A stretch of DNA of 9,405 bases from positions 1-9,405 of the forward strand of contig DAOWJM010000015.1 in the NCBI GenBank assembly GCA_030640325.1. Direction: 5' to 3'. The position numbers and the translations under genes are program-made. This stretch comes from Dehalococcoidia bacterium. GTDB lineage: Bacteria; Chloroflexota; Dehalococcoidia; Dehalococcoidales; BS750m-G39. The notes below the pieces were generated by a model that saw only the letters and a program-made list of their open reading frames with translations, made no database searches and had not been told where the DNA came from. This document shows positions 1-6,387 of this stretch, in pieces. How positions within the stretch are numbered: the first letter of the stretch is position 1; each line of letters starts with the position of its first letter.

Positions 1-198
1 CTTGAAGGTAAACGGAACATCAATCGAGTATTCATTATCGGGGCAATGAAAGCCTTTCCTGGCTACAAATTTGATGACCTTTTCTATTTTGTCCCTGAGG
101 TGCCAGTTGGCAAGACTTCCCAGGTTGAGCAGGTGGGGGAGAAACAGGAGAGCCAGCCAGTTGGCTCTGGAAGCAAATCGGCAAAAAGCCTCTCTTAG
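1..198 (+). CDS. C-terminal end of an unidentified protein (5' truncated by the window edge)
   Basis: An open frame runs from the first base to a TAG stop at 196-198, giving 65 residues. The first part (LEGKRNINRVFIIGAMKAFP and onward to about residue 35) is mixed hydrophobic and aromatic, with a FDDLFYFVPE stretch, and looks like the end of a folded domain. The last 30 or so residues are rich in Gln, Ser, Gly, Lys and Val and look disordered. I do not recognise the family and give no function. The frame is believed real because it is open from the window edge, its composition changes from domain-like to tail-like, and it ends exactly where the convergent def gene ends. The two stop codons overlap in the four bases 195-198. 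The alternative + strand frame starting at 71 overlaps the 3' part of def and looks like noise. Confidence 0.6.
   Translation, partial: LEGKRNINRVFIIGAMKAFPGYKFDDLFYFVPEVPVGKTSQVEQVGEKQESQPVGSGSKSAKSLS
149..168 (-). terminator. Weak possible terminator of the def operon
   Basis: A 7-bp perfect inverted repeat (149-155 with 162-168, 6-base loop) lies 26 bases beyond the def stop codon. Read leftward, the hairpin is followed by CCTGTTTCTCC, which is pyrimidine-rich with only a short T run. The hairpin lies inside the coding tail of the convergent gene, as expected where two convergent genes overlap at their stops. It is a weak call because the T tract is poor. Confidence 0.3.
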
Positions 199-683
199 AG
201 CTGAGCTACCTCAGGTTCAATCTTTTGCAGCTTGTCCATGCTTTCCAGGTGGTCTATATAGAGCACCCCATTTAAATGGTCTATCTCATGCTCCAGTGCT
301 TGAGCCAGGAGTTCACTTGCCCTGATTCGTATCTCCTTCCCCTTCGGGTCTCGCCCCTTAACTGTAACTGACTCGGCGCGCTCGATTTCCCCAAAATACC
401 CAGGGACGCTCAGGCAGCCCTCGGTTACTGAGCGTTCGCCCTTCCGCCGCACTATCTCGGGGTTAATCAGGACTATATCCTCCTCCTCTGGTATGCCAAT
501 AACAATCACCCGCAACAGGGTGCCCACCTGCGGGGCAGCTAATCCTACTCGCCCGGGAACAGCGTGCATTGTCTCAATCATATCACTTATCAGCTTCTGG
601 ATTGAGCTATCAATAAGCTTGACCCGTTTTGCCCTCTGCTTCAATACAGGGTCGGGGAGAACACGAATAGCAAGAGTTGCCAT
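195..683 (-). CDS. def: Peptide deformylase
   Basis: This enzyme removes the formyl group from the N-terminal formyl-methionine of new proteins at the ribosome exit, using a bound metal ion. The 162-residue protein has all three family motifs. Motif I is VGLAAPQVG (residues 46-54, with Gln52). Motif II is EGCLSVPG (88-95), with metal ligand Cys90. Motif III is the HEIDH form of HExxH (132-136), with ligands His132 and His136 and catalytic Glu133. Length is normal for a bacterial type. Motif I reads GRVGLAAPQ, one residue longer than the usual G-x-G-x-AAxQ spacing, so Arg and Val fill the place of one residue. The start is ATG at 681-683, with GAGG six bases upstream. It is the last gene of the leftward operon, 34 bases after priA. 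Its usual partner fmt (formyltransferase) does not follow, since a convergent gene takes that place. Confidence 0.95.
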   Translation of the reverse strand: MATLAIRVLPDPVLKQRAKRVKLIDSSIQKLISDMIETMHAVPGRVGLAAPQVGTLLRVIVIGIPEEEDIVLINPEIVRRKGERSVTEGCLSVPGYFGEIERAESVTVKGRDPKGKEIRIRASELLAQALEHEIDHLNGVLYIDHLESMDKLQKIEPEVAQL

Positions 684-717
684 CTTTTCCCTCGGAAATC
701 TATCGGGTTACAGTTTA

Positions 718-3165
718 CTAGACCAGACCTGCGGGGTCAATGTCTACCGTCCAGCCCTGGGGAAAGGGTATTTGCGAGAGAAAAGCAGAAAGCTCTGAGC
801 CACGAAGTATGAGCTGCCACCGAAACCTACCCCGTAGCCTATGAATATATGCCGGGGCTGGTCCAATCAGCTCAATGTCAGCTATCCCTTGTGATTCTAT
901 TTCTTGGCTCAGCAGGCGCTTCATTCTTTCTGCCTCCCGCTGGCAGAGGGCATCGTTAGTATGGCTATAAATAAGGCAAGCAAGCCGGGTGAAGGGCGGG
1001 TTGTGAAGCTGGCGCCGATAGTCAATCTCCTTGTCATAGAATGAGGCATAGTCGTGTTCGGCTGCTGCCTGAATGGCATAATGCTCAGGGGCATAGGTCT
1101 GAATAATAACCCTTCCCCCCAAGGTGCCCCGCCCCGCCCTCCCCGCCACCTGAGAGAGGAGCTGAAAGGTTCTTTCCCCAGCCCGGAAGTCGGGCAGATT
1201 TAAACCGGTATCAGCGCTAACCACCCCAACCAGGGTAACCAGGGGTAAATCCAATCCCTTGGCAATCATCTGGGTGCCAATAAGAATATCAGCCTGGTGG
1301 GCACGGAACTTGCCCAATATTTCATCATGTGAATGCTTCCCTCTGGTAACATCACTATCCCAGCGCAGTAGCCTGGCTTGGGGGAAACTGTGCCCCGCTT
1401 CTTGCTCCAGCTTCTGGGTTCCAATGCCCAAAAACTTTATCCTGCGTCTTAGGCACCGAGGGCAAATCTGGGGAACTGGCATCCTGTAGTTGCACTGGTG
1501 GCAGGCCAAGATATCCTCAGCAAGATGATAGGTGAGAGGAACCTCGCAACGCTTACAGCGGAGGACAAAGCCACAACTGCGACACTGGATAAAGGTGGCT
1601 GCTCCCCGGCGATTGAGAAACAGGATGACCTGCTCCCCGTTTGCCACCGCTTTGCTCATCGCCTGTGACAGGGAGCGACTGAAAAGGCTCCTGTTTCCTG
1701 CCTTGAGCTCCTCCCTCAAATCTACCACCTCAACCTGGGGCATTGCCGAGCCATCACGGGGGGTAACCCGCCTCGGAAGCTGAAGTAGGCGATAGTCCCC
1801 CATTTGAGCGTGGTAGAAGGTCTCCACATCTGGGGTGGCGCTGCCCAGAATGACAACGGCCCCGGTCAGCTCAGCCAATTTTATCGCCACATCACGGGTG
1901 TGGTAGCGGGGCGATTTATCATGCTGTTTATAGGTCCATTCCTGCTCCTCATCAATAACGATGAGACCAAGGTTGGGTTGGGGGGCAAAAATAGCACTCC
2001 TGGAGCCGATAACCACGTCAAATTCCCCATCTCTTATTCGCTTCCACTCATCAAACTGCTCACCCAGGGAGAGTTTGGAATGAAGGACAGCCACCTTATG
2101 GGGGAAGCGGGAGGCAAATCGCTCTATAGTTTGGGGGGTGAGGGCAATCTCTGGAACTAGGACTATACCTTTTCTCCCCAGCCCTATCACCTCAGCCAGG
2201 GCTTGAAGGTAGACCTCTGTCTTGCCGCTCCCGGTAACCCCGTGAAGGAGAAAAACGGGCGGTGAGGCATTGCCCTTCGCCCCCTTGGGCAAGCTGGACT
2301 TAATAGCCCTGAAGGCTGACTTTTGGTCTGGGGTAAGGGTGAGGGGATGAGAAGAGGCGATACCCTGATAGGAAATCGGTTCTCGTTTTATTTCAACCTG
2401 CTCGACGGAGACCAAACCCTTGCTTACCACAGCCTTAACAACTGATGATGAGCAGTCGACACTTCTTCTGACCTCAGAGAGAGACACTGGTTTAGTTTGT
2501 TGAGACAAATACTCCAGGAGGCCGGCTTGCTTTAGAGCCTTGCCTTGCTCACGCAACCTGGCTGCCTCTTGCCTGGCTTCAGTAGCCGTAACCGCTAGAC
2601 GGAGATAAGACACCGTCTTTGGTTTTACCTTAATCTTCTCTAGCTCATAGCTTCTAACGGCTAGGCCTCGACCTACCAATTGGGAAACGATGGTTTGAGC
2701 CTTTTTCTTGCCTAGAGTTTTCTCAATCTGCCTCAGACTTACCCTGCTCTGCCTCTGGACCAGCTCCAGGACCTGCCTTTGTTCCCCGGTGAGGGCTGAT
2801 GTGTCTGCTTCATGGGTGGTTGAGGAACTAGAGATAAAAGTAACCGTCTTGCGCTCAAAGCCTGGCGGCAGCATTAAAGCCACAGCGTCAAAAAGGGGTG
2901 ATAGATAATGTTCGCTTATCCAGCGAGCCAGCAACACATTTGACGGGGATAACAGGGGGCGGGGCTCAATAACACCGGCTATTTCCTTGGTTTCCTCCAC
3001 CGAGGGGTAATGGCTTAGCTCTAAAACGATGCCCTGGAGCAGCTTGTCGCCAAAAGGAACCCATACCGCCTGCCCCACATCAATATCTAGACCAGAGGGT
3101 ATAGCATAGCTAAATGTCCTGCGCTGTGCTACTGGCGAATTAACACTAACCTCAGCATACCTCAT
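718..3165 (-). CDS. priA: Primosomal protein N', replication restart helicase PriA
   Basis: PriA recognises stalled replication forks and D-loops, unwinds the lagging arm and reloads the replisome. The protein is 815 residues from the ATG chosen here. The N-terminal 3'-DNA-binding domain opens with MRYAEVSVNSPV. A winged-helix-like region of about 120-260 follows, then a superfamily 2 helicase core with Walker A GVTGSGKT (309-316), the Walker B box DEEQ (405-408) and GSATP (441-445). A zinc-binding insert has all eight cysteines, as four CxxC pairs (528/531, 537/540, 555/558, 568/571). Then come GTQMIAKGLD and the motif VI region QVAGRAGRG. The Walker B box ends in Gln where most PriA proteins have His. 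Start choice: ATG at 3163-3165 has GGAG six bases upstream and gives the family N-terminus. An in-frame GTG at 3175-3177 overlaps that ribosome site and is rejected. It begins 27 bases after rplS. Confidence 0.96.
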   Translation of the reverse strand: MRYAEVSVNSPVAQRRTFSYAIPSGLDIDVGQAVWVPFGDKLLQGIVLELSHYPSVEETKEIAGVIEPRPLLSPSNVLLARWISEHYLSPLFDAVALMLPPGFERKTVTFISSSSTTHEADTSALTGEQRQVLELVQRQSRVSLRQIEKTLGKKKAQTIVSQLVGRGLAVRSYELEKIKVKPKTVSYLRLAVTATEARQEAARLREQGKALKQAGLLEYLSQQTKPVSLSEVRRSVDCSSSVVKAVVSKGLVSVEQVEIKREPISYQGIASSHPLTLTPDQKSAFRAIKSSLPKGAKGNASPPVFLLHGVTGSGKTEVYLQALAEVIGLGRKGIVLVPEIALTPQTIERFASRFPHKVAVLHSKLSLGEQFDEWKRIRDGEFDVVIGSRSAIFAPQPNLGLIVIDEEQEWTYKQHDKSPRYHTRDVAIKLAELTGAVVILGSATPDVETFYHAQMGDYRLLQLPRRVTPRDGSAMPQVEVVDLREELKAGNRSLFSRSLSQAMSKAVANGEQVILFLNRRGAATFIQCRSCGFVLRCKRCEVPLTYHLAEDILACHQCNYRMPVPQICPRCLRRRIKFLGIGTQKLEQEAGHSFPQARLLRWDSDVTRGKHSHDEILGKFRAHQADILIGTQMIAKGLDLPLVTLVGVVSADTGLNLPDFRAGERTFQLLSQVAGRAGRGTLGGRVIIQTYAPEHYAIQAAAEHDYASFYDKEIDYRRQLHNPPFTRLACLIYSHTNDALCQREAERMKRLLSQEIESQGIADIELIGPAPAYIHRLRGRFRWQLILRGSELSAFLSQIPFPQGWTVDIDPAGLV

Positions 3166-3192
3166 CCCGCACTCCACCGAGGTAGCCTTACC

Positions 3193-3540
3193 CTAACCTT
3201 TTTCCCGCCTTTCCTTGGTCCGAGATGCCTTACTACTGAGTCCACGCAGGTAATAAAGCCTGGCTCGGCGTACCTTTCCATGTCGCGATACCTCCACCCT
3301 TTCCAGCAGTGGTGAGGAAAAGGGAAAGGTATGCTCAACTCCTACGCCACGGGCAACACGTCTTATGGTGAAGTTTCCGCCATCGGCACCACGGCGGACC
3401 TTGATTACCACCCCATTAAATATCTGGGTGCGTTCCCTCCCCCGTTCCATAATCTTGACACTCACCTTTACCGTGTCCCCAGGGGCAAGAGCAGGAATAT
3501 CGGGATTTGGTTTGTTAGTAAATAACGTAGTTATATCCAT
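3193..3540 (-). CDS. rplS: 50S ribosomal protein L19
   Basis: L19 is a structural protein of the large subunit, placed near the interface with the 30S subunit. The 115-residue length is typical. The sequence carries the family pattern: PGDTVKVSVKIMERGRERTQ (20-39), FNGVVIKVRRG (41-51) and GVGVEHTFPFSSPLLERVEV (65-84), then HGKVRRARLYYLRG near the end. The C-terminus is strongly basic, as expected for rRNA binding. The ATG start (3538-3540) lies one base after the trmD stop codon, so translation of the two genes is probably coupled. The nearest purine-rich site is GAGG, ten bases upstream, inside the end of trmD. The trmD-rplS pairing is very widespread in bacteria and supports both names. Confidence 0.97.
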   Translation of the reverse strand: MDITTLFTNKPNPDIPALAPGDTVKVSVKIMERGRERTQIFNGVVIKVRRGADGGNFTIRRVARGVGVEHTFPFSSPLLERVEVSRHGKVRRARLYYLRGLSSKASRTKERREKG

Positions 3541-3541
3541 A

Positions 3542-4270
3542 CTAAGATTGCCTCAATTTCTGTACTAATCTTTTTTCCTCAGAGCTTAGCTCGGCTTTGT
3601 CTAGTAGCTCTGGGCGGTGTTCCAGGGTGCGCAAAATAGCCTGCTCACGGCGCCAGTCGGCAATTTGGGCATGGTTTCCTGAAAGTAACACCTCGGGCGC
3701 TGACCACCCCCGATATGTAGCGGGGCGGGTATATTGAGGATACTCCAGCAGCCCAGCGACATGAGAATCATCCAGTGGTGAAGCCTCTGAACCAAGAACC
3801 CCCGGCACTAACCTGAATACAGCATCTATTACTACCATAGCCGCCAGCTCGCCACCACTGAGCACATAATCTCCAATACTAATCTCATCAGTAGCCAGGT
3901 GCTCTCTTACCCGCTCATCAACCCCCTCATAGTGACCGCAGATAAGAATTAGATGGCTATACTGGGATAACTCCTGGGCAACTTGTTGTGAGAAGAGCCG
4001 ACCCTGTGGGGTAAGCAGAATAATGGGCACCGTAGTAGATTCCCCTTTTATGGACTCTACCGCTTCAAAAATGGGTTCGGGCTTGAGCACCATGCCGGCA
4101 CCACCACCATAAGGATAGTCATCAACGGTGTGATGTTTATCATGGGTATAGTCCCGAATATTATGAACGCCGACGCTGACCAATTTCTGGTCTATAGCCC
4201 TTTTGAAAATGCCAAGGCTGAACATACCTTGGAACATCTGGGGAAACAAGGTCAAAATATCAATGTGCAC
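3542..4270 (-). CDS. trmD: tRNA (guanine-37-N1)-methyltransferase
   Basis: TrmD uses S-adenosylmethionine to methylate N1 of G37, next to the anticodon, in tRNAs that read CNN-type codons, which prevents +1 frameshifts. The 242-residue protein shows the SPOUT trefoil-knot elements: ILLTPQGRLFSQ (84-95), LICGHYEGVDERV (109-121) and EISIGDYVLSGGELA (129-143). It also has Arg153 and Asp168, which match the catalytic Arg154 and Asp169 known in the E. coli enzyme, then GLLEYPQYTRP. The glycine-rich YGGGAGMV (54-61) is the conserved N-terminal loop. The start is GTG at 4268-4270, because the conserved HIDILTLFP begins right after it and no ATG lies before it. AAGG is nine bases upstream, inside the end of mog. 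Only four bases separate it from mog. The rpsP and rimM genes that often precede trmD are absent here. Confidence 0.97.
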   Translation of the reverse strand: MHIDILTLFPQMFQGMFSLGIFKRAIDQKLVSVGVHNIRDYTHDKHHTVDDYPYGGGAGMVLKPEPIFEAVESIKGESTTVPIILLTPQGRLFSQQVAQELSQYSHLILICGHYEGVDERVREHLATDEISIGDYVLSGGELAAMVVIDAVFRLVPGVLGSEASPLDDSHVAGLLEYPQYTRPATYRGWSAPEVLLSGNHAQIADWRREQAILRTLEHRPELLDKAELSSEEKRLVQKLRQS

Positions 4271-4274
4271 CTAT

Positions 4275-4781
4275 CTAATCCTTTCCAGTGTCTGGAGCAA
4301 TATGCTCAGTTACCTCTCCTTTGATAATCTCCACAGCATGAGGAATGGCAGGCAAAATTACCTCAAGGCACTCCCGAACTGCCTTAGGGCTACCCGGCAG
4401 GTTGATAATAAGGCACTTTCTCCTGACGCCAGCCACAGCCCGACTCAGCATGGAGAATGGGGTGACGCTGAAGCTTTGGGCTCTCATCATTTCGGCGAAG
4501 CCGGGCACAACCTTATCCACTATAGAAAGGGTAGCTTCAGGGGTAACATCGCGTGGACCCAATCCTGTGCCCCCCGTAGTTAAAATTAAATCCACACCGC
4601 CTTCGTCTGCCCACTCAGCAAGCTTGCTGGCAATAATTTCCGCCTCATCAGGAATGACCTCATACTTAACCACACGACTATTTAGCTGAGCTAAGCTATC
4701 CCGAATTGCCTTGCCGCTCTCGTCAGAGCGCTGTCCATGCCACACCCCATCACTGATGGTAACAATGCCCAGGTTAAGCAT
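4275..4781 (-). CDS. mog: Molybdopterin adenylyltransferase, MogA/MoaB family
   Basis: Members of this family activate molybdopterin by adenylylation with ATP before molybdenum insertion. The 168-residue single-domain protein has the family signature TTGGTGLGPRDVTPEAT (68-84), with the glycine-rich loop and Asp78, and the second motif INLPGSPKA (126-134). An N-terminal LGIVTISDG strand-turn is also typical. Length fits a stand-alone MogA or MoaB rather than the long MoeA or CinA proteins that contain the same fold. MogA and MoaB cannot be separated by eye, so the exact subfamily is open. The start is ATG at 4779-4781, with AGAGG seven bases upstream. It is the first gene of the leftward operon, four bases before trmD. 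No other molybdenum cofactor gene is in the window, so the context does not explain its place here. Confidence 0.88.
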   Translation of the reverse strand: MLNLGIVTISDGVWHGQRSDESGKAIRDSLAQLNSRVVKYEVIPDEAEIIASKLAEWADEGGVDLILTTGGTGLGPRDVTPEATLSIVDKVVPGFAEMMRAQSFSVTPFSMLSRAVAGVRRKCLIINLPGSPKAVRECLEVILPAIPHAVEIIKGEVTEHIAPDTGKD

Positions 4782-4808
4782 AATACCGCCTCTATTAAAA
4801 CAGATTCT

Positions 4809-4855
4809 ATTTTATCACATATGGGGCATATAGCAAAATCAGCGAGTTTTAACAA
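4809..4855 (-). promoter_or_regulatory. Candidate promoter(s) of the mog-trmD-rplS-priA-def operon
   Basis: Two overlapping sigma-70-type candidates read leftward. In the first, -35 TTGTTA (complement of 4850-4855) is 17 bases from TATATG (complement of 4827-4832), which is preceded by TGC as in an extended -10. In the second, -35 TTGCTA (complement of 4831-4836) is 16 bases from TAAAAT (complement of 4809-4814). The second has the better -10 and would give a leader of about 20 bases. I cannot choose between them. The region lies back to back with the rightward mraZ promoter. Confidence 0.45.
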
Positions 4856-4871
4856 TTTAATCTGTTAGGTA

Positions 4872-4900
4872 TTGACAAATGGGGGTATCTGTGCTATAGA
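4872..4900 (+). promoter_or_regulatory. Promoter of the mraZ-rsmH-ftsA-ftsZ operon
   Basis: A perfect -35 TTGACA (4872-4877) is followed after 17 bases by TATAGA (4895-4900). TGC comes directly before the -10 and makes it an extended -10. The predicted start of transcription is near 4907, giving a leader of about 44 bases before mraZ. The repeat array at 4901-4950 begins right after the -10, so a bound repressor would cover the transcription start. Confidence 0.75.
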
Positions 4901-4950
4901 ATGGTAGAAGGTGGGAGATTGTGGTAAAATAGGGTATAATTGGGGTGGAT
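4901..4950 (+). promoter_or_regulatory. Probable MraZ operator: five G-rich repeats with 10-bp period
   Basis: Five decamers in a row share a G-rich core at the same place in each: TGGT (4902-4905), TGGG (4912-4915), TGGT (4922-4925), GGGT (4932-4935) and GGGG (4942-4945). The spacers are A/T-rich. A further in-phase GGGG lies at 4882-4885, with a gap in the next decamer where the -10 box sits. Known MraZ proteins bind direct TGGGN repeats separated by five bases, one helical turn apart, upstream of their own gene, which is this arrangement. The array starts directly after the -10 box and ends at the mraZ start codon, so the last repeat also supplies the only purine-rich ribosome site. Autorepression is inferred. 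Confidence 0.7.
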
Positions 4951-5379
4951 ATGTTCTTCGGTGAATTTGAGTATAGGATTGATGAAAGGGGTAGGGTGCC
5001 TATCCCGCCTAAGTTCAGAGGCGAACTAAGGGCGGGGGTGGTATTGGCGCCAGGGGTAGAAAAGTGCATCATCGCCTACCCATTATCTGAATGGAAAAAG
5101 CTGGCGGATACACTTACTACTGGTTCAGTTACCCCCAGTAAATTGAGAAGGCTAAATCGGGCTATTTTCGCTACTGCCTTTAGCCTCAGAATAGATGGGC
5201 AGGGAAGAATAGCCCTACCTACTTCGCTAAAGCAGTATGCTGAGATTGTAGATGAGGTAATTATAGCTGGAGTTAACAATTATCTTGAACTATGGAATAA
5301 AGTGCACTGGGAATCAGAGAAGGCTATTAGCCAAGAACAAGCCTGGCAGATTGTAGAAAGCCTGGAGAGGCATCGATGA
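4951..5379 (+). CDS. mraZ: Transcriptional regulator MraZ
   Basis: MraZ is a DNA-binding protein of the AbrB/SpoVT double-barrel fold that controls its own division and cell wall operon. The 142-residue protein has two copies of the domain with the D-x-x-GR-x-x-x-P signature. The first is DERGRVPIPPKFR (11-23) and the second DGQGRIALPTSLK (82-94), as in the family. Start choice: ATG at 4951 gives the usual MFFGEFEYRID opening and has GGGG five bases upstream. A GTG at 4945 would add two residues, lies inside the operator array and is less likely. The last codons overlap rsmH, with the stop at 5377-5379 sharing ATGA with the rsmH start, so translation is probably coupled. The repeat array directly upstream is its likely binding site. 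Confidence 0.94.
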   Translation: MFFGEFEYRIDERGRVPIPPKFRGELRAGVVLAPGVEKCIIAYPLSEWKKLADTLTTGSVTPSKLRRLNRAIFATAFSLRIDGQGRIALPTSLKQYAEIVDEVIIAGVNNYLELWNKVHWESEKAISQEQAWQIVESLERHR

Positions 5380-6299
5380 ATCTAACCATGTCAGCACCCA
5401 CTCATATCCCGGTATTGCTGGAAGAGACCATTGAGGCGCTAGATGTTCAGCCTGGAGGTCGCTATATTGACTGCACCCTTGGGGCTGGAGGTCATGCTGC
5501 TGCCATTTTAGAACACAGCTCACCTGGTGGGCAGTTACTGGGCATTGATGCTGACCCCAGAGCGATAAAAATAGCCAGAGCAAGGCTTGAAGCCTACAGC
5601 AGCTCAACCCTTCTAATTAACCAAAACTTCGCCAATCTGCAGGCAATCTGTAATAAGTATGACTTCTTCCCGGTACACGGTATCTTGTTTGATTTGGGTC
5701 TCTCCTCTCTCCAACTGGAGAATGGTCGTGGTTTCAGCTTCCAGCATGATGCCCCGCTGGACATGCGCTTGAGTCCCCGCCAAGAGATTACCGCTGCCAT
5801 TATTATTAACGCATCCCCCGAGAGCCAATTAGCTCACCTTATAAGGGCGTATGGTGAGGAACGCTACAGCCAACAAATAGCCCACCAGATTGTGCAGCAG
5901 CGTCCCATAATAACCACCCTTCAGCTAGCTCAGATGATAGAGGAGGCGGTGGGGGGCAGACGGGGTAGAATTCACCCTGCCACCAAAACCTTCCAGGCAC
6001 TACGCGTAGCGGTTAACCAAGAACTTGAGCACCTGCAATCAGCTCTAAAACAGGCAATCGACCTTCTTGGGTTTGGGGGCAGATTGGTTGTTATTAGCTA
6101 TCACTCCCTCGAAGACCGCATAGTGAAACGTTTGATGCACCAGGAGGCAAGTGGGGAAGAAGCCTGCCTGAGGTTAGTCAATAAGAAGGTTATTACTCCT
6201 TCCCTTGCCGAGGTTCAATTTAATCCTCGCAGCCGCAGTGCCAAATTGAGAGCGGCTGAGCGCATTACCGGACCGGGCGAGCAATTTCTTTCGGGTTAA
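5376..6299 (+). CDS. rsmH: 16S rRNA (cytosine-1402-N4)-methyltransferase RsmH (MraW)
   Basis: RsmH methylates N4 of C1402 in the decoding centre of 16S rRNA, using S-adenosylmethionine. The 307-residue protein is typical in length. It opens with THIPVLLEE (9-17). The SAM site is IDCTLGAGGH (31-40) with the acidic GIDAD (56-60). FDLGLSS (105-111), GRGFSF and DMRLSP (129-134) follow in order. Later come the helical insert, RIHPATKTFQALRVAVNQEL (198-217) and VVISYHSLEDRIVKR (238-252), all conserved in the family. The ATG at 5376 overlaps the mraZ stop and has GGAGAGG five bases upstream, within mraZ. The second ATG at 5388 is not needed. In most bacteria the next genes would be ftsL and ftsI. 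Here an 88-base gap leads straight to ftsA. Confidence 0.97.
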   Translation: MNLTMSAPTHIPVLLEETIEALDVQPGGRYIDCTLGAGGHAAAILEHSSPGGQLLGIDADPRAIKIARARLEAYSSSTLLINQNFANLQAICNKYDFFPVHGILFDLGLSSLQLENGRGFSFQHDAPLDMRLSPRQEITAAIIINASPESQLAHLIRAYGEERYSQQIAHQIVQQRPIITTLQLAQMIEEAVGGRRGRIHPATKTFQALRVAVNQELEHLQSALKQAIDLLGFGGRLVVISYHSLEDRIVKRLMHQEASGEEACLRLVNKKVITPSLAEVQFNPRSRSAKLRAAERITGPGEQFLSG

Positions 6300-6331
6300 C
6301 CGAAATCGGTAATATCGGGAGGTTTGAAGAT

Positions 6332-6376
6332 GTGAAAACTAACACCATTCACTGGAGTTCGGAATATGCTCAATAA
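6332..6376 (+). CDS. Possible 14-codon leader ORF before ftsA
   Basis: GTG at 6332 opens a frame that encodes MKTNTIHWSSEYAQ (if GTG is read as Met) and stops at TAA 6374-6376. A strong ribosome site GGGAGG (6317-6322) lies nine bases upstream. The TAA lies at the edge of the ftsA ribosome site (AAGGAGGAGG, 6375-6384), so ribosomes ending here would finish next to the ftsA start. This arrangement suggests translational coupling or a leader peptide. The same ribosome site also fits, at seven bases, an ATG directly followed by TGA (6330-6335), a start-stop unit. Either could keep ribosomes near ftsA. The peptide matches nothing I know. It could also be a remnant left when ftsL-to-ftsQ genes were lost. 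Confidence 0.3.
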   Translation: MKTNTIHWSSEYAQ

Positions 6377-6387
6377 GGAGGAGGTAG

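Noticed and set aside
201..214. Hairpin CTGAG/CTCAG as a terminator for the rightward gene at 1-198
   Set aside because: The stem is only 5 bp, the following T-rich stretch is broken, and it lies within def coding sequence.
1804..2160. 118-codon + strand frame opposite priA, and similar antisense frames opposite rsmH, ftsA and ftsZ
   Set aside because: Each lies wholly over a strongly conserved gene, shows no recognisable domain and lacks a ribosome site. They are shadows of the real coding strand.
3166..3177. GTG start for PriA four codons upstream
   Set aside because: The GTG lies within the GGTGGAG ribosome site that serves the ATG at 3163-3165, and the family N-terminus begins at that ATG.
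4935..4940. Perfect TATAAT as a second mraZ promoter
   Set aside because: No -35 fits at 16-18 bases upstream (TGGGAG at best) and it would give a leader of only a few bases. It lies in the A/T spacer of the repeat array. A minor promoter cannot be excluded.
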